DNA of 64,000 nucleotides from JAJDIA01 sp031555735. GTDB taxonomy: Bacteria; Bacteroidota; Bacteroidia; Bacteroidales; Tannerellaceae. The stretch is taken from positions 9,033 to 73,032 of the forward strand of contig JAVBUE010000003.1 of NCBI GenBank assembly GCA_031555735.1, in the 5' to 3' direction. Position 1 is the stretch's first letter. Each line of letters begins with the position of its first letter. Shown piece after piece: positions 34,817 to 43,766 of this stretch. The notes below the pieces were generated by a model that was not told where the DNA came from, searched no databases, and worked only from the letters and a program-made list of their open reading frames with translations. A program made the translations under genes and the position numbers.

Positions 34817-34824
34817 TATATTTG
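34817..34824 (+). promoter_or_regulatory. -7 box of the patatin-type gene
   Basis: TATATTTG matches TAnnTTTG, 16 bp before the ATG at 34841, giving a very short leader. No properly spaced -33 element is obvious. Confidence 0.55.
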
Positions 34825-34840
34825 CGGAAAGAAGTAAGGC

Positions 34841-37060
34841 ATGAAGAGGTTGATTTGCTTTGGGCTGGCTATGCTGGTTGCCTTCCAGGCATTCCCCCGC
34901 GAACGGAAAACCGTCGGCCTGGTGCTGGGCGGCGGCGGGGCGAAAGGCATGGCGCATATCGGTGTGATCAAGGTGCTGGAAGAAGCCGGTATCCCCATCG
35001 ACTATATCGCAGGTACCAGCATGGGCGCTATCGTAGGCGGGTTGTATGCCATCGGCTATACGGCGTCGGAGATTGACAGCCTGGTGGGTATCCAGGACTG
35101 GACCGCCCTGCTGAGCGACCGGGTGAAACGTACCAGCCAGTCGTTTCCCGAAAAAGAAAATTCCGAACGCTACATCCTCTCCATGCCTTTTGGCGTGGAG
35201 AAGAAAGACCGCCTGCCCGACGGTGTGATCCGCGGCCTGAATCTGCAAAACCTGTTTGCCAACCTCACGATCGGGTATCATGACTCGGTTGATTTCCAGT
35301 CGTTCCCCATCCCCTTTGCCTGCGTGGCGGTGGACGTGGTGGCGGGGCGGGAGAACGTGTTCCGTCATGGCAGCCTCCCTGTGGCCATGCGCGCCAGCAT
35401 GGCGATACCGGCGGTATTCACCCCCGTACGCCTCGACAGTATGGTATTGCTCGACGGCGGGCTGATGAATAACTATCCCGCCGATGTGGCGCACGCTATG
35501 GGCGCCGATATCCTGATCGGCGTGGACTTGGGGACGAGCGACCTGAAAGAGATCGGCAAACTGAATTCGACCAGCGATTTGATCGGGCAGATCGTCGCCC
35601 TGCTCGGCCACAATAAATACAGCGCCAATAAAGACACGACCGACCTGCTGATCCGCCCGAACGTATCTCCCTACAACGCCGCCAGTTTCTCCGCAGCGGC
35701 CATCGATACGCTGATCCGGCGGGGTGAACTGGCTGCCCGCCAACAGTGGGACGCGCTCATGGCGCTGAAGGAACAGATCGGTTTGGAGGGCGACGAACGG
35801 GTTACACCCTCGCCTGCCATCCATCCCCTCCGGATGGATGAGGCGTTCTTTATCCGCCGCGTGATCTTCGAGGGTGCCGATCCGCGGGATGAACACTGGC
35901 TGCGCGGCATCACCGGCCTGCGCGACAGCAGCATGGTGACTGCCACGGAGTTGCAGAATGCCATGTCGATCGTGATCGGTACCGACGCTTACGCCCGGGT
36001 GAATTATAAGCTGACGGGCGAGAAACAGCAAGACCTGGTGCTGGGTATGCAGGAGAAACCGATCAGCTCACTCAATGCCGGCCTGCGTTTCGACTCCGAA
36101 GAGCTGGTGGCGGTGCAGCTCAACGGTACGCTGAACTACCGCAACCGGTACCGCTCGAAGCTGGCGTTCACCGGACGTATCGGGCAACGTACGTCGGCGC
36201 GCCTCGACTATTCCATCGGACCGAACCTGCTCCGCAACATGGGGCTTTCGTATATGTTCACCTATCACGACCTCGATGTATATAACTATGGAAAGAAGTG
36301 GGTGAACACCACCTACCGGCGCCACCTGGTGGAGCTTGCCTATTCGGATATGAACTGGCTCAGTTTCCGGCTGAAAGTGGGGGCGCGGTTTGAGCATTAC
36401 GACTATAACGATTTCCTCTATGCCGAAGGAATGCCCGTGGATCCCGGCGGCCTTCCGTTCGATCACGTGCGGAGCCAGCATTATTTCAACTACTTCGCCG
36501 AGGCGCAGTTTGAAACGATCGACCGGCGTTACTTCCCCCGGAGAGGGGTGTCGCTGCGGGCGAACTACACGGTATATACAGACAATTTTGTGTCGTACGA
36601 CGGACATTCGCCCTTCTCCGCACTGGGGTTGGACGTGATGGCGGTGGTGCCGCTCAATGCCGGACTCAGCCTGCTGCCTTCGCTGTGCGGGCGGGTGATC
36701 ACCGGACACAGCTTGGCGTATCCTTATATGAATGTGTTGGGGGGGGAATCACCGGGCAAATACCTGCCGCAACAGATCCCCTTTGCCGGGATCAACCACA
36801 TGGAACCGGCCGACAAAGCCGTGGCGGTGGCGGGTCTGCACCTGCGGCAACGGATCGCTGGTAAGCATTACGTGTCGCTGGTGGGGAATTACGGGATGCA
36901 CGACGACGATTTCTTTTCGCTGCCTCACGGCAGGCACTTGTGGGGAGGCAGCCTGGGGTATGCGTTCGATAGCGTGGCGGGGCCATTGGATGTGAACCTT
37001 GGCCTGTCTAACAGGGTAAGCTCGGTACAATTCTACCTCAACCTGGGATTCAGTTTCTGA
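34841..37060 (+). CDS. Patatin-like phospholipase with outer-membrane barrel (PlpD type)
   Basis: A 739-residue exported protein: signal peptide MKRLICFGLAMLVAFQAF, then a patatin domain (residues about 25-290) with oxyanion loop GGGGAKGMAHIG, nucleophile Ser60 in GTSMG and catalytic Asp205 in LLDGGLMNN. A POTRA-like segment (about 320-390) and a BamA/Omp85-type 16-strand barrel ending FYLNLGFSF follow. This architecture is that of Pseudomonas PlpD, a type Vd self-secreted lipase; in Bacteroidetes the lipase is probably kept at the surface or periplasm. It is a single-gene unit with its own -7 box, just after the 34-kb element. Confidence 0.88.
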   Translation: MKRLICFGLAMLVAFQAFPRERKTVGLVLGGGGAKGMAHIGVIKVLEEAGIPIDYIAGTSMGAIVGGLYAIGYTASEIDSLVGIQDWTALLSDRVKRTSQSFPEKENSERYILSMPFGVEKKDRLPDGVIRGLNLQNLFANLTIGYHDSVDFQSFPIPFACVAVDVVAGRENVFRHGSLPVAMRASMAIPAVFTPVRLDSMVLLDGGLMNNYPADVAHAMGADILIGVDLGTSDLKEIGKLNSTSDLIGQIVALLGHNKYSANKDTTDLLIRPNVSPYNAASFSAAAIDTLIRRGELAARQQWDALMALKEQIGLEGDERVTPSPAIHPLRMDEAFFIRRVIFEGADPRDEHWLRGITGLRDSSMVTATELQNAMSIVIGTDAYARVNYKLTGEKQQDLVLGMQEKPISSLNAGLRFDSEELVAVQLNGTLNYRNRYRSKLAFTGRIGQRTSARLDYSIGPNLLRNMGLSYMFTYHDLDVYNYGKKWVNTTYRRHLVELAYSDMNWLSFRLKVGARFEHYDYNDFLYAEGMPVDPGGLPFDHVRSQHYFNYFAEAQFETIDRRYFPRRGVSLRANYTVYTDNFVSYDGHSPFSALGLDVMAVVPLNAGLSLLPSLCGRVITGHSLAYPYMNVLGGESPGKYLPQQIPFAGINHMEPADKAVAVAGLHLRQRIAGKHYVSLVGNYGMHDDDFFSLPHGRHLWGGSLGYAFDSVAGPLDVNLGLSNRVSSVQFYLNLGFSF

Positions 37061-37105
37061 AAATTACCTACTTTTGCCCATTATCCATCTAAATCTCTAT
37101 CCGTT

Positions 37106-37777
37106 ATGCATACTGATATCCTTCCTTTTCTTCGGGAACTGACTGAGAATAACGACCGGGTGTGGTTTCAGGATCACAAAGAACGGTTTGACGCCTTGCG
37201 CCACTCCTTTGCCGGTACCGTACAGGAACTGATCAACCGTATCTCCCGCTTTGATCCTGATGTGGCGGGGCTGGAAGCGAAGGATTGCGTGTTCCGGATT
37301 TACCGGGATATCCGTTTCTCGCCCAACAAACTGCCGTATAAGAATTACTTCTCCGCCTACATCGCCAAGGGGGGACGGAAAAGCCTCTACGGGGGATATT
37401 ATTTCCATGTGGAGCCGGGTAACATCCTCCTTTCGGGCGGTATCTGGATGCCCGAACCGAAACTGCTGAAGATGCTCCGGCAGGATATATACGACCAGAT
37501 CGATGAGTTTACCGCTATCCTGGAGAATCCCGCCTTCAAGCAGGTCTTCCCCGCCCTGGAAGGCGAAGCCCTGACGCGTATGCCTGCCGGATTCCCTGCC
37601 GACTCGCCGTATGGGGATATCCTACGGCACAAGGATTTCTGCGTGATGTCCACGCAACCCGACTGTTTCCTCTCCGGGGCTGACTGGCTGGATCGTGCCG
37701 CGGAGACTTTCCGGCTACTCCTTCCTTTCAACCGCTTCCTGAACTATACGGTGGAAGAATACCTCGGGTTGGTATAA
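37106..37777 (+). CDS. DUF2461 domain protein
   Basis: A 223-residue cytoplasmic protein of the DUF2461 (TIGR02453) family. It opens ILPFLRELTENNDRVWFQDHKE and contains FRIYRDIRFSPNKLPYKNYFSAYIA-type sequence, with GGYYFHVEPGNILLSGGIW in the centre, the usual family signature. Function is unknown. Length is typical (about 220). It lies 45 bp after the patatin-type gene and ends at a strong bidirectional terminator. Confidence 0.88.
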   Translation: MHTDILPFLRELTENNDRVWFQDHKERFDALRHSFAGTVQELINRISRFDPDVAGLEAKDCVFRIYRDIRFSPNKLPYKNYFSAYIAKGGRKSLYGGYYFHVEPGNILLSGGIWMPEPKLLKMLRQDIYDQIDEFTAILENPAFKQVFPALEGEALTRMPAGFPADSPYGDILRHKDFCVMSTQPDCFLSGADWLDRAAETFRLLLPFNRFLNYTVEEYLGLV

Positions 37778-37820
37778 CAAAGGAATGGCGCAAGTCTCAC
37801 GGACCTGCGCCATTCCTTTG
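37778..37820. terminator. Bidirectional terminator between convergent genes
   Basis: A perfect 15-bp stem (37778-37792 with 37806-37820, 13-nt loop) directly after the DUF2461 stop and 25 bp from the TrpB2 stop. AAAGG/CCTTT ends make T-runs on both strands. Confidence 0.75.
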
Positions 37821-37844
37821 TTGAGCCGTACCCGTGGATCCGGA

Positions 37845-39212
37845 TCAGGCGGTGATGATCGGCTCCAGTCCGGAGAGGTTCTTCTCGATGTCTTCGTCGG
37901 ACAGGGAATAGTTGGTGAGGTCGCCCGACAGGTACTGGTCGTATGCCGCCATATCGATCAGTCCGTGTCCGGAGAGATTGAACAATATCGTGCGCGCCTT
38001 GCCTTCTTCTTTGGCCAGTTGCGCTTCGCGGATGGCGGCGGCGATGGCATGGGCGGATTCCGGGGCGGGGATGATGCCTTCGGCAGCGGCGAAGAGGGTG
38101 GCGGCTTCGAAGGTATCGAGCTGTTTGATGTCAACAGCTTCCATCAGCCCGTCTTTCATCAGTTGGCTGACGATCGAGCCGGCGCCATGGTAGCGCAATC
38201 CGCCGGCATGGATATGTGCGGGCGAGAAGTTATGGCCGAGGGTGAACATCGGGATCAGGGGGGTATAACCGGCTTCGTCGCCAAAGTCGTATTGGAACTT
38301 ACCGCGTGTGAGCTTCGGGCAGGAGGCCGGTTCGGCCGCTACGATGCGTACGTCTTTGCCTTCCGTCAGCTTATGGCGGAGGAAGGGGAAGGTGAGGCCG
38401 GAGAAGTTGGATCCGCCGCCGAAGCAGCCGATCACCACGTCGGGGTATTCGCCCGCCATCTCCATCTGCCGTTCGGCTTCCAGCCCGATCACGGTCTGGT
38501 GGAGCATCACGTGGTTCAGCACGCTGCCGAGGGTATATTTGCAGTTGGGCGTCTGCATCGCCAACTCTACGGCTTCGGAGATGGCTGTGCCGAGGCTGCC
38601 CTGGTAGTTGGGATGGGCGGTCAGTATCTTGCGGCCGGCCTTCGTGCTCATGCTGGGCGAAGCGATCACCTGCGCGCCGAATGTCTGCATGATCGAACGG
38701 CGGTAGGGTTTCTGGTGGTAACTTACCTTGACCATATATACAGCCAATTCCAGACCGAACGCTTTGGCAGCGTAGGAGAGGGCGGCACCCCACTGGCCGG
38801 CGCCCGTTTCGGTGGTGATATTGGTCACGCCTTCCTGCTTGCAGAAATATGCCTGCGCAATGGCCGAATTGAGTTTATGCGATCCGATGGGGCTGACGCT
38901 CTCATTCTTGAAATAGATATGTGCCGGTGTATCGAGCGCCTTTTCCAATCCGTAGGCGCGTACCAACGGGGTGGGGCGGTAGTTCTTATACAGTTCGCGC
39001 ACTGCGTCGGGGATAGCGATCCAGGTGTCGGTCTCGTTCATCTCCTGGTGGGCGAGCTCTTTGGCAAACAGCGGATAGAGGTCTTCCGCATGCAACGGCT
39101 CCCGGGTTAAGGGGTTGAGCGGGGGAAGGGGTTTGTTCTTCATGTCCGCTACAATATTATACCAGGCCGTCGGTATGTCTTTTTCTTCCAATAAAAACTT
39201 TTTTGTACTCAT
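37845..39212 (-). CDS. trpB: Tryptophan synthase beta chain, TrpB2 type
   Basis: A 455-residue PLP enzyme that condenses indole with serine. It is longer than canonical TrpB (about 400) and has the TrpB2 features: an N-terminal extension of about 75 residues, PLP-binding Lys113 in SPIGSHKLNSA, TTETGAGQWGAALSYA, and the phosphate loop GCFGGGSNFSG. No trpA or other trp genes are nearby, as usual for TrpB2, which is thought to salvage free indole or act on phosphoserine in some species. Single-gene unit. Confidence 0.92.
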   Translation of the reverse strand: MSTKKFLLEEKDIPTAWYNIVADMKNKPLPPLNPLTREPLHAEDLYPLFAKELAHQEMNETDTWIAIPDAVRELYKNYRPTPLVRAYGLEKALDTPAHIYFKNESVSPIGSHKLNSAIAQAYFCKQEGVTNITTETGAGQWGAALSYAAKAFGLELAVYMVKVSYHQKPYRRSIMQTFGAQVIASPSMSTKAGRKILTAHPNYQGSLGTAISEAVELAMQTPNCKYTLGSVLNHVMLHQTVIGLEAERQMEMAGEYPDVVIGCFGGGSNFSGLTFPFLRHKLTEGKDVRIVAAEPASCPKLTRGKFQYDFGDEAGYTPLIPMFTLGHNFSPAHIHAGGLRYHGAGSIVSQLMKDGLMEAVDIKQLDTFEAATLFAAAEGIIPAPESAHAIAAAIREAQLAKEEGKARTILFNLSGHGLIDMAAYDQYLSGDLTNYSLSDEDIEKNLSGLEPIITA

Positions 39213-39322
39213 ATCGGGGTTGATAATTTACATGTTAACACTATTTTGATGAAAAGTCTTACAACTTGGCGGCAAAGGAACAAATAATATTTCGCTTTTC
39301 AAATGCGGAATGTAAAAATGTG

Positions 39323-39330
39323 TAACTTTG
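39323..39330 (+). promoter_or_regulatory. -7 box of the porin gene
   Basis: TAACTTTG matches TAnnTTTG, 44 bp before the ATG at 39375. It lies inside the open frame that extends upstream to 39303, which argues for the later start. Confidence 0.55.
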
Positions 39331-39374
39331 CCGCCTCATTGATAATCAGTTTTAACATACTTCCAATTACTCGA

Positions 39375-40610
39375 ATGATGCGACGGATCCTGTTCTTCAC
39401 CGTTTGTTGCTGCCTGCTGGTTCCGGCGATGGCGCAAAAGAAAGACTTTGCTTACAATTTTTACGGATTTGTCCGGGGCGACCTGTTTTACAACAGCCGC
39501 CAGAATGTGGCGCCCGTGGATGGTAACTTTTATCTGTATCCCCTGGATATCGTGCGGGATGCCGATGGGAACGATCTGAACGCCTCGCCCAACGGCAGCT
39601 TTTATTCCTTTACCAGCCGCCTGGGATTGGATATCAAGGGACCGGCGGTGGGTACCGCCCGTACGTCGGCGAAACTGGAGACCGACTTCGGCGGGTTCTC
39701 TGCCAGTACCACCATGTTGCGCATCCGGCAGGCGTATGTGGCGCTCGACTGGGAGAAAAGCCAACTGCTGGTCGGGCAAACCTGGCATCCGCTCACGGGC
39801 GATGTGATGCCGGATATGCTGAACCTCTCCACCGGCGCGCCTTTCAACGCGTTCAACCGCAGCCCGATGCTGCGGTACCGGCAGCAGATAGGCAAGGTAC
39901 GGCTTACCGCCGCCACGATATGGCAGTTGCAATATACGTCCACAGGACCTGTCGGCCCGTCGGAAGAATACATCAAAAACAGTTGTGTGCCCGAATTATT
40001 CCTGGGCGGCGACCTGAACACGGGCAGCACGATCGTGGGGGCGGGTGCTTATCTGATCTCGCTGGTGCCGCGTACGGCTGCTCCCGGGGCGGAGGGGATT
40101 TACAAGGTCTCCGAACGGATCACCACCCTGTCGTACGAAGCCCACTTCAAACATACCGGCAGGAATTATATGGTAGCGGCCAAGACGACGCTCCATTCCA
40201 TGACCGACCAGACGGCGATGCTGGGTGGATACGGTGTGAGCCGGATCATCGATCAACGGACGGGCGAACATGCTTATACCGCTTTCCGCCACTCTTCCTC
40301 ATGGGTGAACGCCACCTACGGCACGAAGTGGAGAGCCGGTATCTTCGGCGGATTCACCAAGAACCTCGGGACGGGTGATGCGCTGTACAGTACCGCTTCT
40401 ACGTTTCTGTTCGGCAAATCGTTGAACCTCGACAGGGTATATGAGGTGAATCCCAGCTTCTCATATAACCTGCCTCACTGGAAACTGGGTGCGGAATACT
40501 GCCTGGCGACGGCCTACTATGGCACGAACAATACCTATGACGGGAAAGTGAGCGATACCCATGCCGTCACCAACCACCGTATCCTGGGTTTGTTGGTCTA
40601 TTTCTTCTGA
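39375..40610 (+). CDS. Outer-membrane porin (DcaP-like)
   Basis: A 411-residue exported beta-barrel; start at 39375 gives signal peptide MMRRILFFTVCCCLLVPAMA, then KKDFAYNFYGFVRGDLFYNS, the usual first strand of DcaP-like Bacteroidetes porins. Other landmarks are SRLGLDIKGP, IRQAYVALDWEKSQLLVGQT and the terminal strand HRILGLLVYFF ending in Phe. It is probably a trimeric porin for small solutes. A possible upstream in-frame start at 39303 would place the -7 box within coding sequence and lacks a signal peptide. The next gene begins 4 bp after its stop. Confidence 0.8.
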   Translation: MMRRILFFTVCCCLLVPAMAQKKDFAYNFYGFVRGDLFYNSRQNVAPVDGNFYLYPLDIVRDADGNDLNASPNGSFYSFTSRLGLDIKGPAVGTARTSAKLETDFGGFSASTTMLRIRQAYVALDWEKSQLLVGQTWHPLTGDVMPDMLNLSTGAPFNAFNRSPMLRYRQQIGKVRLTAATIWQLQYTSTGPVGPSEEYIKNSCVPELFLGGDLNTGSTIVGAGAYLISLVPRTAAPGAEGIYKVSERITTLSYEAHFKHTGRNYMVAAKTTLHSMTDQTAMLGGYGVSRIIDQRTGEHAYTAFRHSSSWVNATYGTKWRAGIFGGFTKNLGTGDALYSTASTFLFGKSLNLDRVYEVNPSFSYNLPHWKLGAEYCLATAYYGTNNTYDGKVSDTHAVTNHRILGLLVYFF

Positions 40611-40614
40611 TGCG

Positions 40615-41508
40615 ATGGAAAGGATCCTTGTTGTCGGAGCCAACGGCTTCACCGGTCGCCGGTTGTTGCACACCCTCTCGCAGAAGGAAGCGTATGATGT
40701 AACCGGCCTCTCCCTCCATGCCGACCGCTGGCCGGGTAGTGGGTATAGGTTTGTGGAAGGGGATCTGACGGATCATACCGCCATCTGCCGCCTGTTGGAC
40801 GTGGTTCGTCCGGATGCGATCGTGAATACCTCCGCCCTCTCCGTCCCCGATTACTGCCAGACCCACCGGGAGGAGGCGTATGCCGTGAATGTGGACGCCG
40901 TGGAAAACCTCGCCCGTTGGTGCGAAAGGAACCAGAGCCACCTCCTACATCTATCCACCGATTTTGTGTTTGAAGGGATCCGCCGCCAGCTTTATACGGA
41001 AGAGGACACGCCTGTGCCGGTCAACTATTACGGCGAAACAAAGCTGCTGGGTGAACTGGCTGTTGCCGCCACCTGCCGCCATCATGCCATCGCCCGCGTA
41101 GTGGTGGTGTATGGGAAGGCGCTGCCCGGACAACATGGGAATATCATCCAGCTCGTCCGCACGCGGTTGGCCAACAACGAACCCATCCGCGTGGTGTCCG
41201 ACCAGTGGCGCACTCCTACCTGGGTGGAAGATATCGCGACGGGGTTGGAGCAGCTTATCCGCTTCTCCGGTACCGGCACATACCATCTGTGTGGCGACGA
41301 GTGCTTGTCGATCGCCGATATCGCTTACCGCGTAGCCGCTTTCTTCCGCCTCGACTCCTCCCTCATCTGCCCGGTCACGACGGAAGAGATGAACGAAGCC
41401 ACGCCCCGTCCCCGCTTCAGCGGCTTGTCGAATGCCAAAGCCCGCCGCGACTTCGGCTTCCGTCCGCATACCCTGGAAGAGGGCATGAAGGAATTGATCG
41501 ACCTGTAA
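40615..41508 (+). CDS. NAD(P)-dependent sugar epimerase/reductase, RmlD type
   Basis: A 297-residue extended SDR. Rossmann motif VVGANGFTGRRLL (residues 5-17), VNTSALSVPDYCQTHREEAY, LSTDFVFEG and the catalytic Tyr-x3-Lys in NYYGETKLLGE match the RmlD substrate-binding-domain family (dTDP-4-dehydrorhamnose reductase-like), as does THRxEAYxVNVDA. No other dTDP-rhamnose genes are nearby, so the substrate is unknown. The start at 40615 follows the porin stop by 4 bp, and the two are likely cotranscribed. Confidence 0.85.
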   Translation: MERILVVGANGFTGRRLLHTLSQKEAYDVTGLSLHADRWPGSGYRFVEGDLTDHTAICRLLDVVRPDAIVNTSALSVPDYCQTHREEAYAVNVDAVENLARWCERNQSHLLHLSTDFVFEGIRRQLYTEEDTPVPVNYYGETKLLGELAVAATCRHHAIARVVVVYGKALPGQHGNIIQLVRTRLANNEPIRVVSDQWRTPTWVEDIATGLEQLIRFSGTGTYHLCGDECLSIADIAYRVAAFFRLDSSLICPVTTEEMNEATPRPRFSGLSNAKARRDFGFRPHTLEEGMKELIDL

Positions 41509-41532
41509 CGGCTGTTTTGCCGATATTCTCCC

Positions 41533-41540
41533 TATCTTTG
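41533..41540 (+). promoter_or_regulatory. -7 box of the sugar-isomerase gene
   Basis: TATCTTTG, a perfect TAnnTTTG, 28 bp before the ATG at 41569. Confidence 0.6.
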
Positions 41541-41568
41541 TGGAAAATACCATTAAAAAACATTCCTG

Positions 41569-42453
41569 ATGAAAACGATCTCAAGACGAACGGCGATCAA
41601 GACCGTTCTGGCAGGTAGTGCTGCCGCCGCCGTATCGGGTGTCGCTTCGGCGATGCCGGAAGTAACCCGTGTCAACGCCTCACCGGCTCCGCTGAAAGGG
41701 AATATCCGCCATTCGGTGAGCAAGTGGTGCTTTGGCGATATCGAACTGAACGAATTTTGTGAACTATGCAAGCGGATCGGCATCGAATCGGTCGAGTTGC
41801 TCGGCCCGAACGACTGGCCCACGGTGAAGAAACATGGGCTGACCGTCGCCATGGCGGAAGGCGCCGGTCTGGGTATCGACCGCGGGTTCAACGATCCGAA
41901 GCTGCACGACGAACTGGTGGCGAGCTACGAGAAAGTGATCCCGATGGTAGCCGAAGCCGGACTGAAGAACCTGATCTGTTTCTCCGGCCGCCGCAACGGG
42001 GTGACCGATCTCCAGGGTTGGCAGAACTGCGAAAAGGGATTGAAGCGCATCACCCCGATCGCCGAGAAATATAATGTAGTACTTACTATGGAACTGCTCA
42101 ACAGCGTAGGCCACCGTGATTACCTCTGCGACCATACGGTATGGGGAGCGGAACTCTGCCGCCGCGTCGGTTCGCCCAACTTCAAGCTGCTGTATGATAT
42201 CTACCACATGCAGATCATGGAGGGGAATATCATCGAGAATATCCAGAAGTACCACGACTATTTCTCCCACATCCATACCGGCGGCAACCCCGGACGCGCC
42301 GAGATCGACGAAACGCAGGAGCTGTATTATCCGGCCATCATGCGCGCCCTGGTCGCCACCGGTTACAAAGGTTTCGTTGGCCAGGAATTTGTGCCGAAAG
42401 AAAAAGATAAAGCCGCCTCCCTTGAGAAGTGCATCCGCATCTGCGATGTGTAA
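41569..42453 (+). CDS. Exported sugar isomerase, hydroxypyruvate-isomerase family
   Basis: A 294-residue TIM-barrel protein of the xylose isomerase-like AP_endonuc_2 family, closest to hydroxypyruvate isomerase Hyi (IRHSVSKWCFGDIELNEFC, KRIGIESVELLGPNDW, MELLNSVGHRDYLCD, LLYDIYHMQIMEGN, HIHTGGNPGRAEIDETQE). The metal ligands Glu, Asp, His and Glu are in these last segments. The N-terminus ISRRTAIKTVLAGSAAAAVS is a twin-arginine-like signal (only part of the full motif), so it probably acts outside the cytoplasm, as many Bacteroidetes members do. True substrate unknown. Confidence 0.85.
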   Translation: MKTISRRTAIKTVLAGSAAAAVSGVASAMPEVTRVNASPAPLKGNIRHSVSKWCFGDIELNEFCELCKRIGIESVELLGPNDWPTVKKHGLTVAMAEGAGLGIDRGFNDPKLHDELVASYEKVIPMVAEAGLKNLICFSGRRNGVTDLQGWQNCEKGLKRITPIAEKYNVVLTMELLNSVGHRDYLCDHTVWGAELCRRVGSPNFKLLYDIYHMQIMEGNIIENIQKYHDYFSHIHTGGNPGRAEIDETQELYYPAIMRALVATGYKGFVGQEFVPKEKDKAASLEKCIRICDV

Positions 42454-42489
42454 AGGAGGTGAGGGCAGAGCTGCCGGCCGGGGAGGAAC

Positions 42490-43116
42490 TTAGCCGGTGA
42501 CCGAGTCGCGGATCACCAGCAGTCCTTCAGGACCCATATTGAACAACAGATCGACGATGCTCAGGTTGGGCAGGAAACCATACCGGTTCTGGAACACCTG
42601 ATAATACGGGCGGGGATGAAACATTTCATCCCCGCCTTCGTGTTTGGGGCGGATGGTTTCGCGGAAGTCGTTGGGAACCGTCGTTTCCCAGGTATCGGTG
42701 CGACGTACCACGGGTTGGATGTCGAGCAGGTGGCAGATCAGCGCGCGCAACGCTTCGTTGTAATCCAGGAGGAAGGTGTATTTCTGTTCGTAGAAAGGGG
42801 CGAAATCGTCTGCATAATACTGGAAGAAAGGGCTCATGTGGTAGGCCGATACCAACGCGTTCCAGTGGAGGTGCCGCCAGTTGCCGTGATCGGAGATGCG
42901 GATCTCTTTGGTGAGGCACTTCAGCGTATCGGGCTTGACGATGGGTACCGAGAGCGACAGCGGCCCGTTGGCGCTGGCAATCGTACACCGGTTGCGATAC
43001 GTCTGTTTGAGGTAGTTCTCGCAGGTCTCCATCCGCACTTCGGGATAGCGGAAGAGTTTGCAATAGTATTGCACCGGCGCCAGGTAGGCGGTGGACAGAT
43101 ACACCGTGTCTTGCAT
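42490..43116 (-). CDS. WbqC-like family protein
   Basis: A 208-residue member of the WbqC family. It starts with VYLSTAYLAPVQYYCKLFRY and contains SANGPLSLSVPIVKPD, DHGNWRHLHWNALVSAYHMSP-type sequence and FLPNLSIVDLLFNMGPEG, all typical. The molecular function is unproven; WbqC was first named in an O-antigen locus. It is the last gene of dapB-lepB-lepB2-wbqC, and its start codon overlaps the lepB2 stop by one base, so translation is coupled. Confidence 0.85.
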   Translation of the reverse strand: MQDTVYLSTAYLAPVQYYCKLFRYPEVRMETCENYLKQTYRNRCTIASANGPLSLSVPIVKPDTLKCLTKEIRISDHGNWRHLHWNALVSAYHMSPFFQYYADDFAPFYEQKYTFLLDYNEALRALICHLLDIQPVVRRTDTWETTVPNDFRETIRPKHEGGDEMFHPRPYYQVFQNRYGFLPNLSIVDLLFNMGPEGLLVIRDSVTG

Positions 43117-43763
43117 CAGCGGACAGGTTTGAACAGGTGTTTCAAGTCGGTGCTGAACCAGCAGAACCAGGCATTACCCACGAGATGGTCGGCGGGTATC
43201 AGTCCCAGATGCCGCGAATCGATCCCTTTCGACGGCTGGTCGGCAAGAATCCAGTAGTAATCCTGGCGGAAGGTGAAGAAGGAGGCTTCCCTGCCGTCCA
43301 CATACATCCGTCCGTCGCGGAACGCCGCCCGGTGGCCTGCCTCACGGATGATCGCTTCCCGGCAGGCGGTGAGCGATACGTCGTTGAGGCGGTAGGGACG
43401 GTCTTTCCGGGGGATCACCAGCGACCAGGCGGCTGTCTTGCCGGTAGCGGGATAACCGGCATCGTCCAACTGCAAGGTGTCACCCGGCATACCCACGCAA
43501 CGTCCCGGGAAAAGGGGGCGGGTCACACTGTCTTTCAGCAGGGGGCTGTGGAAGAGGACTACCCGGTTACGGCCGGGGTTTCCCCGATGCGGCAGTTTAT
43601 CCACCAGGATACGGTCGCCCACCCGCAACGCCGGTTGCATCGACGGGGTGGAGATCCGGTACGACTCCACGCAATACCAGCGGGCAGCCGTCACCGTCGC
43701 AATGATCACCAGCGCAACGGCCAGCCATTTCAATGTCGATATGAGTGCCGGTCGGTTACTCAT
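43116..43763 (-). CDS. lepB2: Second signal peptidase I-like protein, catalytic lysine missing
   Basis: A 215-residue S26-family protein with one N-terminal membrane helix (residues 9-27). Box B is present with Ser41 in STPSMQPAL, box E is partly kept (GIDSRHLGLIP). The general base is not: where active enzymes read YVKRCIGMPGD, this protein has FPGRCVGMPGD, with Gly87 in the lysine position. The DNA across this motif reads cleanly in frame. It is therefore probably not a normal Ser-Lys signal peptidase and may be a partner of the full LepB encoded 3 bp upstream. Neighbours: dapB, lepB, then wbqC. Confidence 0.85.
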   Translation of the reverse strand: MSNRPALISTLKWLAVALVIIATVTAARWYCVESYRISTPSMQPALRVGDRILVDKLPHRGNPGRNRVVLFHSPLLKDSVTRPLFPGRCVGMPGDTLQLDDAGYPATGKTAAWSLVIPRKDRPYRLNDVSLTACREAIIREAGHRAAFRDGRMYVDGREASFFTFRQDYYWILADQPSKGIDSRHLGLIPADHLVGNAWFCWFSTDLKHLFKPVR

Positions 43764-43766
43764 TCC

